This document shows, piece by piece, positions 8,501-16,159 of a stretch of 50,189 bases of DNA (positions are counted from its first letter, which is position 1; each line of letters begins with the position of its first letter). Under the pieces are notes generated by a model. That model searched no databases. It was not told the origin of the DNA and was given only the letters and a program-made list of their open reading frames with translations. Source of the stretch: an uncultured Clostridia bacterium (GTDB lineage: Bacteria; Bacillota; Clostridia; Oscillospirales; CAG-272). Location of the stretch: the NCBI GenBank assembly GCA_946407735.1, contig CAMJPL010000020.1, positions 1-50,189 of the forward strand. Reading direction: 5' to 3'. The translations under genes and the position numbers were made by a program.

Positions 8501-8816
8501 AAAGAACAACGGAGAGTATTTGCACTGCTTTTATAACCCAAATCTGTCAGAGACAACCGCAACAGTCAATTCCGACGGTACAACGGTTCTGAATGTGTAT
8601 TATGATAGAGAGACTTATATCCTGACCTTCGAGGTTCAGGGTGGCAGTGGAACTCGATATAAATATACACCAGTAGCAAATGATAATAGTTCATCCACTA
8701 TTTATGGATATGTAGATGGGGAATGGAAGCAGCTTTCCCGTAATTCACAGACTTCTACTACTTGGTATTTGCGGTATATATACACCTCATTCTGGATGGG
8801 GTTGGGGAAGCTATAA
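5505..8816 (+). CDS. Giant cell-wall surface protein, N-terminal part (frameshifted)
   Basis: About 1103 residues before the frame closes at a TAA. Residues 24-47 are an export/membrane segment. Residues about 51-160 contain five HxHxxxC[YF] modules, a Cys/His repeat seen in Clostridia surface proteins. Residues about 180-350 resemble a CHAP/NlpC-type amidase module but lack the catalytic Cys (DGAFAVFALAYA where related modules have a Cys), while the DHCGII His is kept. A Thr/Glu stalk of ETTTVA repeats follows, then an all-beta region and InlB-type repeats (GYSFRGWYTNPQGTG). From about 7620 the DNA becomes markedly AT-rich. The frame is lost near 8775-8790 and continues in the next frame to 11505, so this is one gene of about 2000 residues. 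ATG 5505 is chosen; an upstream in-frame ATG at 5400 is unlikely. Confidence 0.8.
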   Translation: MKSSAEINTSKMLQNRRKTIWRRTLSGLVAVVIFVTTYALILPALTLEATVGCGMEQHIHTEECYADQIDYTAPICGLEEAEPHVHTGECYETAVICGLEESEEHAHTDECFEKRLVCGRSETAGHTHSDGCYPVVRVLVCGLPEHIHDSTCYIQGDPTADIETSESWEASVPAPSGDVRADIAAVALSQMGQRSSIYNYVITDDHQALGWSRFGAAFGQPYAVMDGAFAVFALAYAGIDVSALTQYDIAPAPLCAAFGSGALGGYLPAGSQPMVGDVIFMRLAETADAAIPAAPAVPDHCGIIVELIAGEGFDGASVRVAEAVDGIVAENIYALTDARVLGFGVSAAATDAMPAVPEMSAGETTAPAAEQPDTSDTIASETGAPETYPDEPVMPDAPVMPDAVVEETTAAETTTAAETTTVVTETTAAAETTTAAETTNVAETTTVAETTTVAETTTVAETTTVAETTTVAETTTVAETTTVAETITVAETTTVAETTTVAETTTAEETTTADETTTAEETTTGEETTAAEETTSAEETTTAEETTGAETTAEETTTSEETTADEAEPAETAMPAAGFERNITLNGRSVTVIVSADEGALPEGVMMTLTPVDQSAVREAVEGVTGKAGEIYAVDITFTVGDAAVEPLIPIRVKMISDAIRAMTSATVVHIADDGEASEVEQVMGPMPADQVAFDAGKFSIYAVVEETKRLKYVFHTGNNIAATEYVKQGENLYDPGIEVEYGQTFIGWAFTPNETNEANIYSISKLNEKLSSGTDWETVTDLQEVDVYAVTKDAYYLRYMTVDDHGNEIVLKTVSVRTDETDKNIQIDYDFTGEEGQTFEGWIDVSDGHIYQVGDSLTLDHHIDLYSKVHGRNWLVFDANAGGPGSGVAYTPPQLLIGEAVTTRPVDPTRKGYSFRGWYTNPQGTGTPFQFGNTISQDTVLYAKWTPDNTDYYVIFWRQKASDAAGLSDDQKQYDYIESVKRSALTDSTVTLAQGDMTKNNGEYLHCFYNPNLSETTATVNSDGTTVLNVYYDRETYILTFEVQGGSGTRYKYTPVANDNSSSTIYGYVDGEWKQLSRNSQTSTTWYLRYIYTSFWMGLGKL
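6718..7215 (+). repeat. Thr-rich stalk repeats (ETTTVA, 18-bp period)
   Basis: A run of degenerate 18-base repeats encoding ETTTVA/VAETTT, about eleven clear units in the middle, grading into EETTTA-type units on the right. It codes for a rigid, probably O-glycosylated stalk lifting the N-terminal domains from the wall. The period keeps the frame, so copy number can vary without inactivating the gene. Confidence 0.85.
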
Positions 8817-11505
8817 TCTCAACGATACTAGCAAGACATATGTTAGTGCTACTTTTGGAGACTACGACAGAACATCCGGTTCCGCTACAACAAGTGCTTA
8901 CACAGGCACCCGCTATACCAGAACCGGCAATAATAATAATAATTACAGCTATTATCCGACAGAGGCTACAACCGGTAATCTCTATGGAATGGATTCTAAT
9001 GGAGGATATGTAGAACTTAGCAGTGTTTCAGTTACGACATATACGTATTCTTACAATGACAGCGGAACAACCAGAACATATAGCGGCCCGATATATACGA
9101 GAACATCCGTCAATAATAATTCTAGTTGGTGGACATACCGAACTATTACTGCCCTTTATGACCATAGTATTGCAGAGGAATTTCCTATAACTTGGAATAA
9201 CGGTACTCGTTGGTTGGATTATGATGGTACATATTATGCTTCCAACAAGGTCCTTGTTTCAATAGATAAAATGCCCGCGGCTAATATTGTTTTCCGTTGG
9301 AGCAGTCCTGGATCACGTCCTACCAAGACGATGAATTACTATGTTCAGGCTCTAAGTGAAGAAACAGAAGACTATCAGGCTGCGATTTATGGATCATATC
9401 CGCAATCTACAAAGGATGTTGGTACTACATCAAAAGAAGCTAATTATTCATATGGCGGACAATCCCACAGCTTTGCTCTCTATGACCAGATCAAAGCGAA
9501 GTATAACATGGTCACAGAGTTGGAGGACTTTATAGAAATCACAGGTTTTACCAGATGGACGTCAGACCCGAGATATAATAATGGAGTTGCGCTGAATGAC
9601 AGCTCTAGTGATGGTACTATCAATATGTATTACACCCGCAACAAATATACCATACATTATATTTCCCAAGGTCCAAATGTCACTGACCGTTCAGAAAAAC
9701 AGGATGACCGCATCTATTACGAAGCAAGCCTCGCGCCTTACGGTATGCAAAACGACGGGTCGTGGTACTATGAACCGACAAACGGTAAAGACGGGTATTT
9801 CTTTGCCGGGTGGTATGAGGATGAAGCCTGCACGGTTCCCTATGATTTCAATACACAGATGCCTGCAAATGATGTTACGGTTTATGCGAAGTGGGATACG
9901 CAGAGAGTGCGTGTTGTGCTTGTACCCACAAAGGATAATGCCCATAATGCCGAAGTCCAGATGGCGAATAATCAGGCTCTGACCTTCCGTCTGGATTACA
10001 AAGAGCAGGTCAGTGATGAAAATATAAAAAGCGGCGTTATAAAGCGTACAGGGTACAGACTGGTCGGCTGGTATACTTCTCCTACCTTTGAGGAAAATAC
10101 ACTCTGGAATTTCAATACCGAAGTTTCAAAAGAAGTGCCGGCTGTCAACATGGATTATCAGAGCAGCACCAATGCTGACTGGATTAATAATACCTACGGG
10201 GACAATGATGGAGCGCATGAGAATGTAAGAGGCATTCTGAAACTGTATGCCAAGTGGGAGCTGACAGTAGACGAAAACAGCGTTTATGTGGAATACGATG
10301 TTCCTGAAGAATACTGTGTATATGATTCACAGGGAAATCTTCAGACAACAATCCCGGTCGATGAGACAGCGTATGTTTTGACAGATGATTATATCACAAC
10401 TACCGTCAAACCAGCGCCGACAGGCTATGCAGACGGCTTCAAATTTGCCGGGTGGCAGCTGCTGAATTCTGATGGCTCAGAAGCATCAGATGTCAACCCG
10501 TTTGCTGCGGGGAGCACACAGACGCTTGATAAGGCATATATTGAAGAACGTACTATAACAGATGATTATGGGCATGCAGCAACGATCAAGGTCATTCACC
10601 TCAAAGCGAAGTTCGACGTCGATGAAGAAAATGTCGCAACGATGGTGACATTCGACGGAAACGGCGGTGTGACTAACGATGCGGCACAGGATGATCGGGT
10701 GACGGAAGCCATTCAGGTCAATAAGACATTTACTATTCCGGAAGCCGGGGACTTCATTCGAAAAGGTTATACTCAAGTTGGATGGTCTTTTGACAGCACG
10801 ATGACAGCAGAACAATTCAAAACATTGATTGAACAAAACACAGTCAATGGAATTGTTGACTATGACGCATTGGCTCATCTCGGTGTCTTTGAGATGGGAG
10901 AGACGGTTGCGGCAGATAACAAGTTTCTGACAGTAATTAACAACTGGGATCCGCTTAAAAATACCATCTATGCTGTGTGGGACCCGATTCCTGTTGATGT
11001 TACGATTCACAAAATTGATGCAACAAATGAATCATTCCTTGAGGGGGCTGAATTTAAGATATTGACTGGTTCCGGAGAAGAGGTAAAACATAAAGTTGAT
11101 GAAGTCGAAGAAATAATATCTGTTTTTACTGTTAATAATTCATATACCATTGAAGGAATGTATGCCGGTTCATACCAAATATGGGAAACAAAATCTCCCG
11201 ATGGGTATAACTTGTCTAGTACAGTAATAAAGTTTGATGTGGGTGTTGATGAAGACGGATATGCTGTCATTACATTTAGTTCGGATAATACAGCGACTAA
11301 TTGTAGTATAGGAAACAGAAAAATAATAATAGAAGAAGTTGAAAAAACAAAAAATGATGTTTTAGTGGTTTCTAACGCCCCCGGCGTCTCCCTCCCGTCC
11401 ACCGGCGGGATCGGCTCGCGCACTGTCATATATGCCGGAGCGGCGGTCCTGTTGCTCACGACCGCGGCGTTCGTCTGGAGACGCAGAAAGATCGAAGAAA
11501 ACTGA
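8716..11505 (+). CDS. Giant cell-wall surface protein, C-terminal part with LPSTG anchor
   Basis: This frame continues the product of the preceding gene fragment. The true continuation begins about 8776 (IYTPHSGWGWGSYN); codons before that belong to the other frame. It has several InlB/Listeria-Bacteroides-type repeats (GYFFAGWYEDEACTVPYDF; GYRLVGWYTSPTF), a SpaA/Cna-B-like domain near the end (IHKIDATNESFLEGAEFKI, then YQIWETKSPDGYN), and a sorting signal: LPSTGG, a hydrophobic span and the tail RRRKIEEN. Nearly all of it is AT-rich, but base composition switches back to GC-rich at about 11378, just before the sorting signal. If transcribed alone it would lack an export signal. Wall anchoring would use a class A/C sortase not present in the window. 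Confidence 0.78.
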   Translation: MGNGSSFPVIHRLLLLGICGIYTPHSGWGWGSYNLNDTSKTYVSATFGDYDRTSGSATTSAYTGTRYTRTGNNNNNYSYYPTEATTGNLYGMDSNGGYVELSSVSVTTYTYSYNDSGTTRTYSGPIYTRTSVNNNSSWWTYRTITALYDHSIAEEFPITWNNGTRWLDYDGTYYASNKVLVSIDKMPAANIVFRWSSPGSRPTKTMNYYVQALSEETEDYQAAIYGSYPQSTKDVGTTSKEANYSYGGQSHSFALYDQIKAKYNMVTELEDFIEITGFTRWTSDPRYNNGVALNDSSSDGTINMYYTRNKYTIHYISQGPNVTDRSEKQDDRIYYEASLAPYGMQNDGSWYYEPTNGKDGYFFAGWYEDEACTVPYDFNTQMPANDVTVYAKWDTQRVRVVLVPTKDNAHNAEVQMANNQALTFRLDYKEQVSDENIKSGVIKRTGYRLVGWYTSPTFEENTLWNFNTEVSKEVPAVNMDYQSSTNADWINNTYGDNDGAHENVRGILKLYAKWELTVDENSVYVEYDVPEEYCVYDSQGNLQTTIPVDETAYVLTDDYITTTVKPAPTGYADGFKFAGWQLLNSDGSEASDVNPFAAGSTQTLDKAYIEERTITDDYGHAATIKVIHLKAKFDVDEENVATMVTFDGNGGVTNDAAQDDRVTEAIQVNKTFTIPEAGDFIRKGYTQVGWSFDSTMTAEQFKTLIEQNTVNGIVDYDALAHLGVFEMGETVAADNKFLTVINNWDPLKNTIYAVWDPIPVDVTIHKIDATNESFLEGAEFKILTGSGEEVKHKVDEVEEIISVFTVNNSYTIEGMYAGSYQIWETKSPDGYNLSSTVIKFDVGVDEDGYAVITFSSDNTATNCSIGNRKIIIEEVEKTKNDVLVVSNAPGVSLPSTGGIGSRTVIYAGAAVLLLTTAAFVWRRRKIEEN

Positions 11506-11527
11506 CAACTGAATAACCTCATTCCCC

Positions 11528-11563
11528 ACACGCGCCGGAGCCGAATCTCCGGCGCGTGTTTTT
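11528..11563 (+). terminator. Terminator of the surface-protein gene
   Basis: A 13-bp perfect stem (11528-11540 with 11547-11559), loop CCGAAT, followed by TTTTGCCTTTTT. It separates the surface gene from the following operon. Confidence 0.9.
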
Positions 11564-11616
11564 GCCTTTTTCCCGCGATATATCCCGTCTCCGGCCGCCG
11601 AATTGAAATCATGATA

Positions 11617-11645
11617 TTGACAAATATAGAAAAATGTGGTATAAT
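11617..11645 (+). promoter_or_regulatory. Consensus sigma-A promoter of the BY-kinase/sortase operon
   Basis: Perfect TTGACA (11617-11622), 17-base spacer and perfect TATAAT (11640-11645). The start site near 11652 leaves an untranslated leader of about 134 bases with no obvious known riboswitch. Inverted CGGCGG / CCGCCG segments lie near its end (about 11735-11772). Confidence 0.88.
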
Positions 11646-11785
11646 ATTATGAGAAATATTCAAGGGGACAGTGCGCCCATTTGACGGGACGCATCATCCT
11701 CCTCTTTAAGCGTGATATCAAACAAATACCGCAGTCGGCGGCTGTATGATACTGACTCTTCGATGACCGCCGACGGAGGAATATA

Positions 11786-12550
11786 ATGGACAAAAAAATC
11801 GACACCGGCGAGACCGAGATAGATCTTTTGCATCTTCTGTCGGTGCTCCTGAAAAGATCCTGGATCATCATCATCTGCGTTGTCCTCGCCGGCGCCATCG
11901 GCTTCTGCTACTCGGCTTTCTTCATCCCGGCGAAATATCAGGCAAGGGCGCTCATGTACGTCAACAACAGCTCGATCTCCATCGGCTCGACGTCGTTCAG
12001 CATAAGCTCGTCTGAGATCTCCGCGGCAAGGTCGCTTCTCAGCCTGTACGTCGTCATACTGAAATCGCGTACCACGCTTGAGCGCGTCATCGCCGAGTCC
12101 GGGGTCAGCTACACCACCGATCAGCTCAGTTCAATGATCTCGGCGAATTCCGTTTCGAATACCGAGGTGTTTGAAATAGTCTGCACCAGCACCGATCCCG
12201 AGGAAGCAAGACTTATCGTCAACACGATAACCGAGGTGCTTCCCGACCGAATTTACGAGATAGTGAACGGAAGCTCCGTGAGGGTGGTTGATGACGCAGT
12301 CACACCGAAAAGAAAATCGTCCCCGAGCAATGTCAGGAACGCCGGCATCGGCATGCTGATCGGATTCGTCCTCAGCGCCGGAGCGATAATCGTGCTCGAT
12401 CTGCTCGACAACTCGATACGCGACGAGAATTATCTGCTCGAGACGTACGATATCCCGGTCCTCGCCGCCGTCCCGGATATGGACAGCAAGAAATCCGGCG
12501 GATATTACAAGGACTACGCCGCTAAGCCGAATAAAAACGTGAAGGCCTGA
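11786..12550 (+). CDS. Wzz-type chain-length determinant / BY-kinase transmembrane modulator
   Basis: A 254-residue polysaccharide co-polymerase of the YveK/CapA type. Two membrane segments (about residues 27-50 and 190-212) bracket an extracytoplasmic domain, and a short cytoplasmic tail follows. In Gram-positive bacteria this protein pairs with a separate tyrosine kinase, activates it, and influences polymer length or attachment. The kinase gene begins 18 bases downstream, as expected. ATG 11786 has GGAGG close upstream. First gene of the probable operon. Confidence 0.85.
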   Translation: MDKKIDTGETEIDLLHLLSVLLKRSWIIIICVVLAGAIGFCYSAFFIPAKYQARALMYVNNSSISIGSTSFSISSSEISAARSLLSLYVVILKSRTTLERVIAESGVSYTTDQLSSMISANSVSNTEVFEIVCTSTDPEEARLIVNTITEVLPDRIYEIVNGSSVRVVDDAVTPKRKSSPSNVRNAGIGMLIGFVLSAGAIIVLDLLDNSIRDENYLLETYDIPVLAAVPDMDSKKSGGYYKDYAAKPNKNVKA

Positions 12551-12567
12551 TCCGCGGGGAAAACGAC

Positions 12568-13311
12568 ATGTCACTTTTAAATAAAAAGAAGGCCTCCGCG
12601 TCGGCGTCCGACCCGACCGACAAGATAGGCAAGGATCTCAGCTTCGCCGCGACCGAAGCGTACAAGCGCCTGAGAGCGAATCTCCTTCTGAGCTTCACCA
12701 GCGACTCCTCCTGCCGCATCGTCGGCGTGACGAGCTCGCTGCGCGGCGAGGGTAAATCGACGACGTCGGTCAATCTGGCGTACACGCTCGCCGAGATGGG
12801 CAAAAACGTGCTCATCCTCGACAGCGACATGCGTCTGCCGAACGTACACAGGCTGCTCAAGCTGAATCAGAGCCCGGGGCTGTCGAATCTGCTCTCGGGC
12901 GGCGGCGGTAACAACATCATCCAGCCGACGGCGCTGCACAGGAAGCTGTACGCCATCACCGCAGGGGATATCCCGCCGAATCCGACAGAGCTCCTCAGCT
13001 CGCGCCGGATGGAGAACACCCTGCAGATGCTGAGCCAGAACTTCGACTTCATCATCATCGACCTGCCGCCGATCGACGCCGTCTCAGACGCTCTGATAGT
13101 GTCGAAATACACGAGCGGCATGATAATGGTCGTAAGGCAGAATTACGTCGACAAGAGAGCGCTCGACAACTCGGTCCGTCAGCTCCGCTACCACAAGGCC
13201 CAGATCCTCGGTTTCGTTATGAACGGCGCCGATCCCGACAGCGGATACTACAAGAAGGGATATTACAAGAAGGACGGAACATACGAGTACAGATCGAAGT
13301 CTAATGTGTGA
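12568..13311 (+). CDS. CpsD/CapB-family tyrosine kinase (BY-kinase)
   Basis: A 247-residue cytoplasmic P-loop kinase. Walker A is SLRGEGKSTTS (about residue 60), Walker A' is VLILDSDMRLP and Walker B is FIIIDLPPID. The C-terminus has the autophosphorylation Tyr cluster: DSGYYKKGYYKKDGTYEY. It would autophosphorylate when bound to the adjacent membrane modulator and control polymer export or wall attachment. The phosphatase gene overlaps its end by eight bases. Confidence 0.9.
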   Translation: MSLLNKKKASASASDPTDKIGKDLSFAATEAYKRLRANLLLSFTSDSSCRIVGVTSSLRGEGKSTTSVNLAYTLAEMGKNVLILDSDMRLPNVHRLLKLNQSPGLSNLLSGGGGNNIIQPTALHRKLYAITAGDIPPNPTELLSSRRMENTLQMLSQNFDFIIIDLPPIDAVSDALIVSKYTSGMIMVVRQNYVDKRALDNSVRQLRYHKAQILGFVMNGADPDSGYYKKGYYKKDGTYEYRSKSNV

Positions 13312-14056
13312 CGCCCGAAGGCCGGGGTACGACTACCCGCTCGGCGATCTCATCGACTTCCACTGCCACATCCTTCCCGGCATAGACGACGGGGCGAAGG
13401 ACATAAACGTCAGCTGGGCCATGATCGACGCCTCGGTGAGGCAGGGCATACAGGCCGTCTGCTTCACGCCGCATTTTTACGCCGACAGGGACGACCCGGA
13501 GAAATTCTTTCAGAGGCGGGACAAGGCCTTCATAGATCTTAAGCGCAGCGTGCCGACGGTATTCCCGGTCATGGCGTGCGGCGCCGAGATCCACTATTTC
13601 GAGGGCATAGCCGCCATGGAGCAGCTTATGAGGATGCGGATAACCGGCACCGATCTGCTGCTCATCGAGATGCCGTTCCGGAGATGGACCGACCGCTGTG
13701 TGGCCGACATCGTCGAGATAAACTCGAGAAAAGGCGTTCAGGTGTTTCTCGCCCACATAGAGCGGTATCTCCGCCATTCGACTCCCGAGATGCTCTCCCA
13801 CATGCGCTCGCAGGGAGTGCTGATACAGTCCAACGCCGATTTTGTCATCGACAGATCGACGAGGAGCAGAGCCCTCAGGATGCTCTATGACGGCGAGATC
13901 GACATACTTGCCTCCGACAGCCACAATCTCAGATCGCGTCCGCAGAATCTGAGAGACGCGTATGACGTCATTGACGAAGAGCTCGGCGAGGATTTCTCCG
14001 AAGCGCTGCGCGTGCGCGGCAGGCTCCTTGTGCGGAACATTCTTCCCGCCGGGTAA
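13304..14056 (+). CDS. CpsB/CapC-type PHP-fold tyrosine phosphatase
   Basis: A 250-residue PHP-family metal-dependent phosphatase that would remove phosphate from the BY-kinase Tyr cluster. Metal-binding motifs are visible: DFHCHILPGIDDGAKD near the N-terminus, FTPHFY, a Glu in GAEIHYF, FLAHIERY, and LASDSHN near the end. The start overlaps the kinase stop, which fits tight stoichiometric coupling. No polymerase, flippase or glycosyltransferase follows, unlike ordinary capsule loci. Confidence 0.88.
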   Translation: MCDARRPGYDYPLGDLIDFHCHILPGIDDGAKDINVSWAMIDASVRQGIQAVCFTPHFYADRDDPEKFFQRRDKAFIDLKRSVPTVFPVMACGAEIHYFEGIAAMEQLMRMRITGTDLLLIEMPFRRWTDRCVADIVEINSRKGVQVFLAHIERYLRHSTPEMLSHMRSQGVLIQSNADFVIDRSTRSRALRMLYDGEIDILASDSHNLRSRPQNLRDAYDVIDEELGEDFSEALRVRGRLLVRNILPAG

Positions 14057-14080
14057 AGGCGGAATGGTTTATCGTTATTG

Positions 14081-15193
14081 ATGAAAAAAGTATATCTTTT
14101 CGTCGGCTGCTGCTTTCTGCTCGCCTGCGGGATATTCATAGGAAGGGCGATCTCCTTTGACATGGCTCAGTCCGGGCTCGACGCTCCGGATGAGATAATA
14201 ACCCCTGAAAAGCCGCTCGAAACGACGGCCGATGCCGCCGAGACGACGACGATAGACGTCGAGAACGCGGATGTCACCGAGTACACGATAGAGAAGATCA
14301 CCGAGGCCGAGACGGCGGCTCCGCCCGAGACGGTCCCCGGGACATCGGCTCCCGAGACGCAGCCTCCCGCCGAGACGCAGGCTCCGATAAGCCTTACAGA
14401 CGCCATCGTGACCGACGCTCCCGCTCCGGGACAGGACGTTCAGCAGACGCAGCCGGCATCCGAAACGGCAGCGCCGCCTCAGCCGCAGGAGACCGCGGCA
14501 CCGCAGCCCTCTCAGGGCGGACAGCCGTCGCAGGGGACGCAGCAGGGAGGACAGACGCAGGTCCAGACTCCCGCCGCGCAGACTCCGGCCCCGCAGGCTC
14601 AGACCGGGGAAAATCTCGTCGACTTCAGCGCGCTGCAGAAGGTGAACGGCGATATCTACGCCTGGATCACCATCGACGGCACCGTCGTCGATTACCCGAT
14701 CCTGCAGCACCCGACCGACGACGAGTATTATCTCACCCACGCCTTCGACGGCAGCGACTACATCGGCGGCGCCGTCTTCACGCAGGGGACTTACAACACC
14801 AAAAGCTTCGACGATCCGGTAACGGTCGTCTACGCCCATACGATGAAGTCGGGCATCCTGTTCGGCTCGCTGCAGCCGACATACTCGGACGCGCAGGGCT
14901 TCAAGGATCACTCCGACATCAAGATCTATCTTCCCGGAGAGGTGCGGCACTACACCGTGTTCGCCGCCGTGCCGTACGACAACCGGCATATACTCTGGAA
15001 TTACGATTTTTCCACCGAATACTGGTACAAGAACTTCTTTGCCGGTATAAGTCAGATCAGATCCATCGGCTCCAATTTCAACAGGGACATCTCAGTTGAG
15101 CCGGGGGATCACGTAGTAATACTGTCGACCTGCCTTCGCGGCGACAGTACCAACAGGTTTTTGGTTATGGCAGTTCTGAATGAGGATATTTGA
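14081..15193 (+). CDS. Class B-type sortase with long Pro/Thr/Gln linker
   Basis: About 370 residues. An N-terminal membrane segment (about residues 4-22) is followed by a low-complexity Thr/Pro/Gln/Ala region to about residue 185 and then the sortase domain. Catalytic residues are visible: His in VVYAHTM, Cys in VVILSTCLRGD, and the Arg in NRFLVMA. The motif order and YPILQ / YYLTHAFDG features fit class B. It would cleave a (S/P)PxTG-like signal and attach the protein to the wall; the next gene ends in SPQTG. ATG 14081 is preferred to the TTG three bases upstream. The unusually long linker suggests it reaches out from the membrane. Confidence 0.87.
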   Translation: MKKVYLFVGCCFLLACGIFIGRAISFDMAQSGLDAPDEIITPEKPLETTADAAETTTIDVENADVTEYTIEKITEAETAAPPETVPGTSAPETQPPAETQAPISLTDAIVTDAPAPGQDVQQTQPASETAAPPQPQETAAPQPSQGGQPSQGTQQGGQTQVQTPAAQTPAPQAQTGENLVDFSALQKVNGDIYAWITIDGTVVDYPILQHPTDDEYYLTHAFDGSDYIGGAVFTQGTYNTKSFDDPVTVVYAHTMKSGILFGSLQPTYSDAQGFKDHSDIKIYLPGEVRHYTVFAAVPYDNRHILWNYDFSTEYWYKNFFAGISQIRSIGSNFNRDISVEPGDHVVILSTCLRGDSTNRFLVMAVLNEDI

Positions 15194-15259
15194 GCCTCGG
15201 CGACGATATCCGAAGGAAGGACGATCATAATAATCTTAAGAAAGGAGAATTTACGCAAA

Positions 15260-16141
15260 ATGAGAAAGCTTCGCATTCTGGTAACGGTAATGGTTGCCGT
15301 TCTCGCCCTCACGATCTCTGTTTCCGCTATGGGTCCTCTGCCGATTCCCACGAGTCCCAGAGTTCCTGCCGGTTACGGAGGGTTTGTTCTGGGCGGCGGC
15401 GGTGACGGCGGATCGGGCTATGTCGAGACCTCGACTCTCCTGATCACTCCGTACTCAGAGATCGCCAGCGCTCCGCTCGATGTTCAGGTTCTGCTGAGAA
15501 ACGCGAAATTTGACCTCGACAACTATACTCTTGACGAGCTCGTAACCGACTTCGCCCAGGTATGGAAGAAAGCCTCCGGCGGCGCTCCCGTTGAGAACGC
15601 TGCTATCGCCGAGCTCTTTGACGTCACTGTCATCGGCCCGCGCGACGGCATCTTCAGCGGAAAGAGCTCTCTGACCTTCACCGCCAACGTTCCCGGTCTT
15701 TCTGCCAGCGATAAGGTACTCGTGATCCACAAGACCAACGGTGCCTGGGTCGTTGAGAACAACGTGACCGTCGGTGACGGAAAGGTCACCATTACCGTAG
15801 CCAGCCTCTCCTGCTTCGCTGTCATCGTTGACAACGGCGCTGCTCCGGCTACCGCCAGCACGCCGATCGTCGTCGCTGACGACGAGCCGGCTGACACCGA
15901 GGCCCCCATCGTGGCGGTCGATCCCGCTCCGGCTGAGGCTCCCGTCGATGTCGTCGTAGTCGCCGAGCCTGTCGAGGCTCCGGTTGACGAGGTTCCTGCT
16001 CCGGCTCCTGTTGCCGCTGACGCTCCGACCTCTCCGCAGACCGGTGTGAACGGTGTCAACGTTGCCATTGCCGCGGCTGTCGTTATGGCTGTCTTCGGCT
16101 CTGCCTGCATCGTGAAGGCTAACCGCCGCCACGACGCTTAA
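15260..16141 (+). CDS. Sortase substrate with SPQTG signal
   Basis: A 293-residue exported protein. Residues 1-23 are a signal peptide. A Gly-rich start and a compact domain (about 50-195) follow, then an Ala/Pro/Val/Glu-rich stalk, SPQTG, a hydrophobic segment and the tail KANRRHDA. Clostridial class B sortases such as C. difficile SrtB are known to recognise (S/P)PxTG, so this is the natural substrate of the preceding sortase. Its codons use more GCT/GTT/GGT than its neighbours, suggesting high expression. AAAGGAG lies 13 bases before the ATG. The domain itself is not recognised; a structural pilus-like or wall-scaffold role is possible. Confidence 0.84.
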   Translation: MRKLRILVTVMVAVLALTISVSAMGPLPIPTSPRVPAGYGGFVLGGGGDGGSGYVETSTLLITPYSEIASAPLDVQVLLRNAKFDLDNYTLDELVTDFAQVWKKASGGAPVENAAIAELFDVTVIGPRDGIFSGKSSLTFTANVPGLSASDKVLVIHKTNGAWVVENNVTVGDGKVTITVASLSCFAVIVDNGAAPATASTPIVVADDEPADTEAPIVAVDPAPAEAPVDVVVVAEPVEAPVDEVPAPAPVAADAPTSPQTGVNGVNVAIAAAVVMAVFGSACIVKANRRHDA

Positions 16142-16159
16142 TATGAAGCTTCATATTAA
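16138..16159. promoter_or_regulatory. 22-bp perfect palindrome over the stop/start junction
   Basis: TTAATATGAAG and its exact complement CTTCATATTAA abut with no loop. It covers the TAA of the sortase substrate and the ATG of the LCP gene. In mRNA it could hide the LCP start, so that LCP translation depends on ribosomes finishing the upstream gene. In DNA it could bind a dimeric regulator. Confidence 0.75.
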
